In this document: one piece after another, positions 58,053-64,000 of the stretch | Position numbering within the stretch: position 1 is the stretch's first letter | Layout of the letters: each line of letters starts with the position of its first letter | Notes under the pieces: model-generated | What the model was told of the DNA's origin: nothing | Database searches by the model: none | Seen by the model: the letters and a program-made list of their open reading frames with translations, nothing else | Program-made: the position numbers and the translations under genes | Source of the DNA: Oscheius sp. JU75 | Taxonomy: Eukaryota > Nematoda > Chromadorea > Rhabditida > Rhabditidae | DNA: 64,000 bases | Direction: 5' to 3' | Assembly: GCA_037178855.1 (NCBI GenBank) | Contig: JASJZC010000005.1 | Span: forward strand, 3,162,001-3,226,000

Positions 58053-59816
58053 TCAGTGTTTGATCATGAATCGGAACAGATCCTGTCGATGATTGGCAAG
58101 AGCAAAAGATGCAAAGACGGCTGTCACCGAGGGCAGAATCAGACCGGGCATTTTGAAGTTTCTGCTTGTGAAAGTAACTATTTCCCTCACTAGGTCATAC
58201 CTGAATATGTCGATGAGAAGTTGGACAACGAGAGCAGCAGTGAAGGCGTAGAAGGTATTATGATAGAGAAGAGTATCGTACATGGAACTGTATTTGAGTA
58301 CGACGCCCAGAAAGACTCCAGGAATGACGAAGGTCGACGAGGGAAGAACCTCCTTTTTGCCTTGGAAATCGCAAGGAATCATCACGAAAATGGGCGCCTT
58401 CTTGTTTTTCAGGCAAGTACCTAGAAACTGTCCTTCTGGGTCGAACAACTGAACTCACTAAGAAGGTCGATTCCAAAGTACCAGAAGAGATCGGCTGCAA
58501 CGACTCCGACTACAAAAATAACTCCGGTCTGGTATCCGACCACTTGAAAACGGGACACTATAACGTAGATACTGCTCAATGAGAGTAGATTGTTCGTGAT
58601 CCAGTTGCTGTGTAACTCATGAATCATTCCACAGACAATCGAGGCCAAGAGTGCTGTATAGGCGAAGAAAGACCCGTGGTAGTAGAAGAAATAGGCTAAA
58701 ATTGTGTATCAGCATCTTTCTCACGTCAAATTACGTAGTTTGAGGTCCATCATTTCGAGGAGAACCACATAAAAAGCCACGACACATCCCCAAATTGGGA
58801 GATGGATCGAAACGAACTCGGACAGCATGTCCATCGGTCGAAGACCCTCGTCTGTACAACTCGAAGGTGTAAATGTGAAACAGTTCCAGCAGTAGTTGAT
58901 TGGATCAAGCTGAATGAATCATTTGCATAATTTACCTTGCATTAAACCTCAATGAGACGCTGATAAGGATCGTGATACTCCTCTTCTTCGTCGTCAGCCA
59001 TGTCTTTTCCGATGTCGTCCGTCCAGTCAGTTCTCTCCGAAATCTTTCGATGCCCGAGCGAACCTAGTCGAGAACGGGGGGCGATTACTGTATACTATAG
59101 GTACGTTGTTTTTATTAAACTTACTGTGGTCCGGCACACGATCCTCTGACACCTTTTCCACTGTAAACTTCGGTGGTGGAGTTTTGGGACTTTCAGGGCT
59201 GAACATATCCAATAAAAAAAAATACAGAAAATTACCAACCTATCAGGTGTTTCTATCTTTTTCTGCTCAGAAGGTTTCTGGATCGTGTCTTGTTCGTCAA
59301 TCGAAGACAGCAGCCCTGAACTCTTCGGTTTTGTTCTACTTCTTGCTTACGATTAAGACGTCTGGCCTGCTCGGCCATGTTCTCATCCGGGTAAAAGTTA
59401 GTAAAGGATGTTCGTCTTGTATTCTGTCCAGTGGCATAGGAATAAGAGACGGAGGGCTTTCGAGAACCCAATCGAGAGGCACTCTAGATACTTTATTCGA
59501 TTACTATTCCTTCCTTCTACCTTGGCCAGTTTAAGCTTCTGCTGAATAATCTTGTTCTCGACTATAAGCGCCCTTTGAGTGCTCCAATTGAGAAGATAAA
59601 TGAATAGTGATAAGAAAATGGGAACCAGGGCGGCCTGCCACTTTTCGACGAAAATAGTATTCAGAGTGTTCATCTTCAAACTTTGTGTGCTCTTCTCTAG
59701 TTGTTTACCTCAAAAAAGTAGATCGTGGACGCTCGAATGCATGCTTGATAGAGGATTGATGATCCAATTGCGACAATCGCCACACTAGCAAAGAGCCGAC
59801 CTCCGACTCCGTTCAT
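58053..59816 (-). CDS. signal-peptide-peptidase-like protein lacking the TM7 catalytic aspartate
   Basis: SPP-type proteases cleave within membranes using Asp in YD (TM6) and GxGD (TM7), with a PAL motif in TM9. Here nine spans can be counted, from VAIVAIGSSILYQACI and WQAALVPIFLSLFIYLLNW to the last. The C-terminal half aligns with SPP: VVGVVAADLFWYFGIDLL (human GLFIYDVFWVFGTNVM), then KKAPIFVMIPCDF (human APIKLVFPQDL), LPSSTFVIPGVFLGVVLKY (human LGLGDVVIPGIFIALLLRF) and MPGLILPSVTAVFASF (human QPALLYLVPACIG). The TM6 Asp is present, but its Tyr is Ala; GLGD is replaced by PSST; PAL is PGL. It is probably a pseudoprotease. A tttcag directly precedes the ATG. The N-terminal and C-terminal halves join only if a 61-nt intron ending ctcgactag is used; a nearer acceptor gives a stop at 59027. 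Confidence 0.75.
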
Positions 59817-60009
59817 CTGAAAAGTGTTTTCTCTACTTCACTACACCGCTACGGGTGGTAAGAGAACGGATTTAACCAAGAAATGAGAACAAAAAGTGCA
59901 AATAACGTTTATCGATGGGAACCAGCATGATGGGTAGAATACGGTAACAATTGTGATAGTTGAATGAATGTGTTGCGAAATGCAGCTGGATGTCCCTGCA
60001 CGAGGATGT

Positions 60010-60968
60010 TCAGTTGGATCGACTGCGAGAGCGGCTTCGGGAACGAGACTTGCTGCGAGAAGCACGAGGCGGAGGGCTTCTACAATTTGCTTGTAAAATC
60101 AAAATCAAATACACAATAACCTGCTGCGATCACGGCTTCGAGAGCGAGAGCGAGAGCGGCTGGCACGTCCACGACTGCGGCTCCGGGAGCGAGATCTGTC
60201 ACGATTGCGATCGCGAGAACGGGAACGAGATCTGAATTTGGCTGGTAATTTGGTGACACAACATGCTTAGAAAACAGCTCCAAAACTAGACAAACCGGTC
60301 TGACGCAGTAGGGAGACGCGGCTTTTCGAAGTTTTTCTAAGAATTTCAAGTCAATGCCGCTCCATTGAAAGAATGGAGACTTGAAGCGCAGTCTCAAGTA
60401 ACAACAACAGCTAAAATGGTGGGAAGTGGAGAGAACGGAAGCGGAGCTGTGAGGCGAAATGAGAAGGAGCGGGGAGAACAGGAAGAGTCGCGGACGAAAG
60501 ACTGTCGCCCGCTAAACAAGTCTTTTTGCTTGCTTCAAGAGAGATAATTAAAAACAAAATATACCCAACAGTAGGGAAGAGTCGATGTTGGAGTCGACGA
60601 TAAAAAAAAAGTGAATTAACGAACCTGCCACGTCCGCCACCACCATATCCACCGCCGTATCCGCCTCCACGTCCTCCTCCGCCTCCGCCTTCGCGACGAC
60701 GACCATGAGAGAGCTCAACACGAGCCCGGACACCACAAATACGCCTAAAATTAGTATGTAGAGGCAAAATAAGAAAGGCTTACGAGCCATCAAGAGCCTT
60801 GACCGCGTCTTCAGCATCTCTTGTATCTTCGAATTCGACAAAGGCGAAACCGGGTGGGCGACGAGCTACCCAGACTTTGCGAATCCGACCGAAACGGTAG
60901 AAGACATCCTCGATTTCTTGGGAAGTGGCGTCGTTTGGGAGTCCGCCAATATAAACTTTAGCGTCCAT
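60010..60968 (-). CDS. rsp-6: SR splicing factor (SRSF3/7 type)
   Basis: SR proteins bind exonic RNA through an RRM and recruit the spliceosome through their RS tail. The RRM opens [20 protein letters not shown], with RNP2 VYIGGL and RNP1 in GFAFVEFED, and closes with [17 protein letters not shown] Gly-rich hinge ([16 protein letters not shown]) and two RS exons ([36 protein letters not shown]) follow. It is nearly identical in plan to C. elegans RSP-6. A splice acceptor (ttttccag) lies two bases before the ATG. The intron after the Gly-rich hinge (60232-60624) is 393 nt, ten times the local norm, and contains a hairpin at 60345-60385. SR genes often autoregulate through poison exons in such introns. 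Confidence 0.93.
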
Positions 60969-61160
60969 ACCTGGAAAAACACCGTTCGAAAACGTTAGAG
61001 CGATGGCAAAGGCTCGTTCGACTGAGGATGAAATGAAAGTAAGAGAAGGGCAGGTATATAGACAGTCTATACAGAAAAGAATGAACTCAGTTGATGTCAA
61101 AAAATTCAATAGATAGCAGACTGGAAAACAAAAATGTTTGGGTCAGACAATGATTGTAGT

Positions 61161-61190
61161 CCGACGCGTCGCATCAGTGACGCGACGCGG
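61161..61190. promoter_or_regulatory. CG-rich palindrome upstream of the SR gene
   Basis: GCGTCGC (61166-61172) faces GCGACGC (61182-61188) across a short centre, flanked by CCG and CGG. It lies about 190 nt 5' of the SR gene start and contains TGACG, a CRE half site. Regulatory use is inference. Confidence 0.4.
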
Positions 61191-61340
61191 TTTGTGGGAG
61201 GTTTAAAAGCAACGCAAATGACACAGGAATTCGATAGTTTTGATGGAAGAGAAACCAAAATGCCTCGAACCAACTAAACAATAAAAAGTAGAAAAGAAAC
61301 GAATTTTTATCAATTCGAGCAATTAAAATAAAGCAACAAA

Positions 61341-62875
61341 TCAAATCTGCATATGTCTCCTGTACCCGAACAGCCGACCGGCGTATTTCTTGACGGGAGG
61401 ATCTTCCATCTGTTGCTCGTTTCCTAGTGCTTGCTGAAAACGAACGTGTTGTTACAAAGGTGGAGCAAAAACCTGTGCAGCAACGTACGCAGCTCGTCTT
61501 TTGAATTCGGCAGCCGGATTACTGAATTGCGAATAGTACTGTATTGTGGGACGAACATCCTCTACGTCCGAGAGGTGAATGGCTAAAACTGGATTGCAGA
61601 GGATACCACAAAGGTCTTACTCTTTAGCAGTTCAGCAAGGTCTACCAGCGACAAATCATCGTTGTTTCCTTTCCATTCGGGTACCATCAGCATATTCTCG
61701 GGATTCAGACTTCCCGAATTGGCGTCGAAATCAATGTAGATAACTTTGGACAGGTCCCGATTCAGTTTGGAGAGATCCTTCTTATGATGACCCTCGGAAT
61801 ACTTGGTACAGTCACGGAATAGCTTGAACATGATTCTCTGATTGGGATCCATGGCCTCGAGTACGGGACCGGCGGTTGTTAGAGACTCACTCGTGTAGAT
61901 GACTACCTAAGCATATGTTCCTAATGTTCAAAATGAAGAAAAGCACCTCGAAATTGGGATATCCAACGACGTTCAGGAAATAATCAAGACCTGGTCTCTT
62001 CTGGAATCTGTACCCAGTCTTGTATGTCCAGTCCGGTTTGACGAGGATATTCTTCATCTCGATCACAATTGTATATTTCGGCTGGAGATACGGTGCAGGC
62101 AGTGGATCTGGCAGCAGGACGTTTCGCGATGGCTCCACCACGTACTGCAAAATATGCTTGCAAAACAAAGGGCTCTTACATCACGCCACTTCCAAATGCT
62201 GTCGTAGATTCTGTAGAAGGGAGCAAGCAAGGCGCCAGAATATTGGTCGTGAATGATGTTCCCGTCCCTGTCTCTTTCGGCTCGTCCTGAACATACGATT
62301 CAATTTAAACAAAAGATAATTACCGTAATAGAGAGCAAATGAAACAGCTCCAGCGGCTGCCGATCCAACCATGACAAAGCCGGCTATCTTCGTGTTCTTT
62401 TCCATCCGTTCCCGACGTCTCTCCCGCTCTTCTTGCCACTAAAATTGCTTTTTTAGACTGAACCCTGAAAAATGTTACCTTTGAGTCAGACCAGTCGTTT
62501 CCATCGCTAGATGAGCTGTTCGCAGTGTCTTCTAGTTTTTCGACTGATTTTTGGAGTGATTTGAAATCATCTTGTACCAAATGTTCGTTTTTAACCTGCA
62601 ACACTGTACTAGAAAAGAAATAGTAGACTATACCTCTACAGCTGCTACGAAGACCTGTTCCGGTTGCACCGGCTTTTTCAAATCGAGTACGCACTCTTCA
62701 CGCTAAACATTTTTCTTCATATATTACAACAAATAAAAACTTCAATTGGCCGACTGGTGAACGGTGTGATCATCTTCCGGGGAGGAAGTTGAGAGTTGAA
62801 AGAGCGTGCCGGGCCCGCAATCTTCAATATGCTCTTCGCTGGTGCAAAGCAGAGAGCAGCTCCTGCCTTCAGCAT
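61341..62875 (-). CDS. TIM50, mitochondrial inner-membrane import receptor
   Basis: TIM50 is the presequence receptor of the TIM23 complex. The start MLKAGAALCFAPAKSILKIA gives an Arg/Lys-rich presequence ending near RSFNSQLPPRK; an acceptor (cttttccag) lies five bases upstream. A charged segment, a single membrane span (GFVMVGSAAAGAVSFALYYG) and the FCP1-like domain follow: GALLAPFYRIYDSIWKWRD, YTIVIEMKNILVKPDWTY, GYRFQKRPGLDYFLNV, VIYTSE, and DLSKLNRDLSKVIYIDFD with PEWKGNNDDLSLVDLAELL. The DxDx phosphatase motif is degenerate (EMKN), as usual in animal TIM50. The C-terminus is GRLFGYRRHMQI. Eight or so introns near 38 nt. Identity is very strong. Confidence 0.93.
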
Positions 62876-63546
62876 TTTCTCTGGAAAAGAAGTAGTTAGA
62901 TGACATGTTACAAGCGGAAATAATGAAGGGAATGCCACTTGTTCGACATTTTTCAAAAGTGACAAATTTGCATCATGCAAAATAGCAATCAACTTTTGAC
63001 AGTGTTCCAGTCATTTCATACTCGAACACAGGATCTTTTCGGGTTGTTTCTAAAGAAAATAACGCAAGAGCAACGAAGTTACAATGTCAAGAAAGGAAAT
63101 GCTATTTGAAAACGACGCCTAATCATTGTATTGTAGTTACTGTAACTCCATCGCTAATCGTAACGGGACCATTTTAAATTTAGCGGGGATACAGATTTTT
63201 TTTTGTCTGGATGCAACCAATTTCTTAAAAAAAAAAAACCGGAAACTATTCAAACAGATTGCAACACGCAATCAGACTGATTTGAAGTTATATCGATAGA
63301 CTTCTCTAACGTTTTGAATTCCAGCATCTCTCAACTACCTCCGCAGATTGTGTCTAATCCGTGAGCCGTCTCCATAGATCCGACTAAAATTAAGAGGCAT
63401 AGGAAAATCTTTATTCTCGGCTGATATTCACATGTACACGGTTTTGAACAGAAGGGTAGACAGCTTCGTTGACTAAAATTATGCGAGTCTACAGTCGGAA
63501 GGAGGATGGACAAGAGGAGCAAGGGGGAAATGGTGATTCGACAATT
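62876..63546. other. intergenic, 5' of TIM50 and 3' of the SNARE gene
   Basis: About 670 nt between two genes on the minus strand. It contains an A-run near 63225-63238 and a T-run near 63191-63200 on the plus strand. No ORF or structured RNA could be supported. Confidence 0.5.
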
Positions 63547-63950
63547 ACTTCTTGTCAAAAACACCACAGGCACTGAGAATGATCAGAATTAGAATTGTGA
63601 GGCCGATGAGAATGGCCACAACTGAAATGGCGGTCCATTTGGCATTCTTCAGACACATGTGACGCTGGACCCGGGTGGCTGTCGTCTTGAATTGAGCGGA
63701 CTGAAAAGTAGCATTGGATTGATGTCTCTCATCCAAACTCACACTAGCATGAAGAGCCTCGCTTCTACCTTCAATATTTTCCAGCCTATCCCCTCTTTCC
63801 ATGACTGCGGCTACATTCTGAGCCATTTGCTGAATTGAACAGTAGTACACATAAAATACAGGATGATCTTACACTCTTGACGGCCTCGACCTGCTCCCGA
63901 AGACTGTCCATCTTCTGCTGTTGATTATTGGAGGAAGAGTTCTGTGCCAT
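63547..63950 (-). CDS. vamp-8: VAMP8-type R-SNARE
   Basis: R-SNAREs pair with Qabc-SNAREs to drive late-endosome, lysosome and autophagosome fusion. The protein opens MAQNSSSNNQQQKMDSLREQ and has an R-SNARE motif of the VAMP8 type: VEAVKSQMAQNVAAVMERGD, then RLENIEGRSEALH, and QFKTTATRVQRHMCLKNAKW. The zero-layer Arg is in MERGDRL. A tail anchor (SVVAILIGLTILILIILSA) ends CGVFDKK. There is no longin domain, which excludes VAMP7 and YKT6. The ATG directly follows an acceptor (gttcag), and two introns of about 40 nt are in phase. Assignment to VAMP8 over VAMP4/5 rests on the SNARE motif and short head. Confidence 0.88.
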
Positions 63951-64000
63951 CTGAACAAAGAAGTGTGTATGAGAGTGTCCGTATTGGAAGATCGACAGGT

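Noticed and set aside
58999-59029. Two independent genes for the N- and C-terminal halves of the SPP-like locus
   Set aside because: Not excluded, but the fused form gives nine spans as in SPP and a coding-like linker, so one gene is preferred.
1-64000. Bacterial-type systems (operons with Shine-Dalgarno sites, CRISPR, phage genes) and transposons
   Set aside because: All recognisable genes are spliced eukaryotic genes; no direct-repeat arrays, transposase domains or long terminal repeats were found by eye.

Overview
The window comes from a compact nematode nuclear genome. Evidence: a cuticle collagen, a nematode-type vitellogenin, a MEC-4/UNC-8-type degenerin, and introns that mostly measure 34-45 nt (37-40 is commonest). 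A 3' splice site sits just 5' of most start codons, as expected for spliced-leader trans-splicing. I cannot name the species. No bacterial or viral block, CRISPR array or intact transposon was seen.

Layout. 0-11 kb: synapsin 5' half (-, runs off the left edge), a membrane-protein gene with a broken frame (+), a phafin-type PH-FYVE gene (+), then two tandem paralogous multi-zinc-finger genes (+). 11-15 kb: a single-exon 523-aa repeat protein of unknown function (-) and ribosomal protein L12 (+). 15-23 kb: Golgi tether subunits COG8 (-) and COG2 (+) head to head, followed closely by the UFMylation ligase UFL1 (+). 23-30 kb: a Shisa-like membrane protein (-), a gene-poor 2.7 kb stretch, a 71-aa ORF (+) and a cuticle collagen (-). 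30-42 kb: atlastin (+), a small secreted protein (-) and a degenerin (-). The whole vitellogenin gene (+) lies inside one degenerin intron. 42-54 kb: one PIEZO channel gene (-). 55-64 kb: a C4orf33/UPF0462 homolog (+), a short unknown gene (-), two tandem CYSTM genes (+), a signal-peptide-peptidase-like protein lacking one catalytic Asp (-), an SR splicing factor (-), Tim50 (-) and a VAMP8-type R-SNARE (-).

Most genes are housekeeping or membrane-traffic genes: COG complex, phafin, atlastin, VAMP8, synapsin, Tim50. Two mechanosensitive-channel families, PIEZO and DEG/ENaC, sit next to each other on the same strand. The most unusual items are the vitellogenin nested in the degenerin, the SPP pseudoprotease, the two finger genes whose fingers each end at a phase-0 intron, the head-to-head COG pair, the unplaced intronless repeat protein, and large structured introns in the L12 and SR-protein genes. 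Gene models were spliced by eye; exon edges stated as certain are those where both frame and protein family agree.
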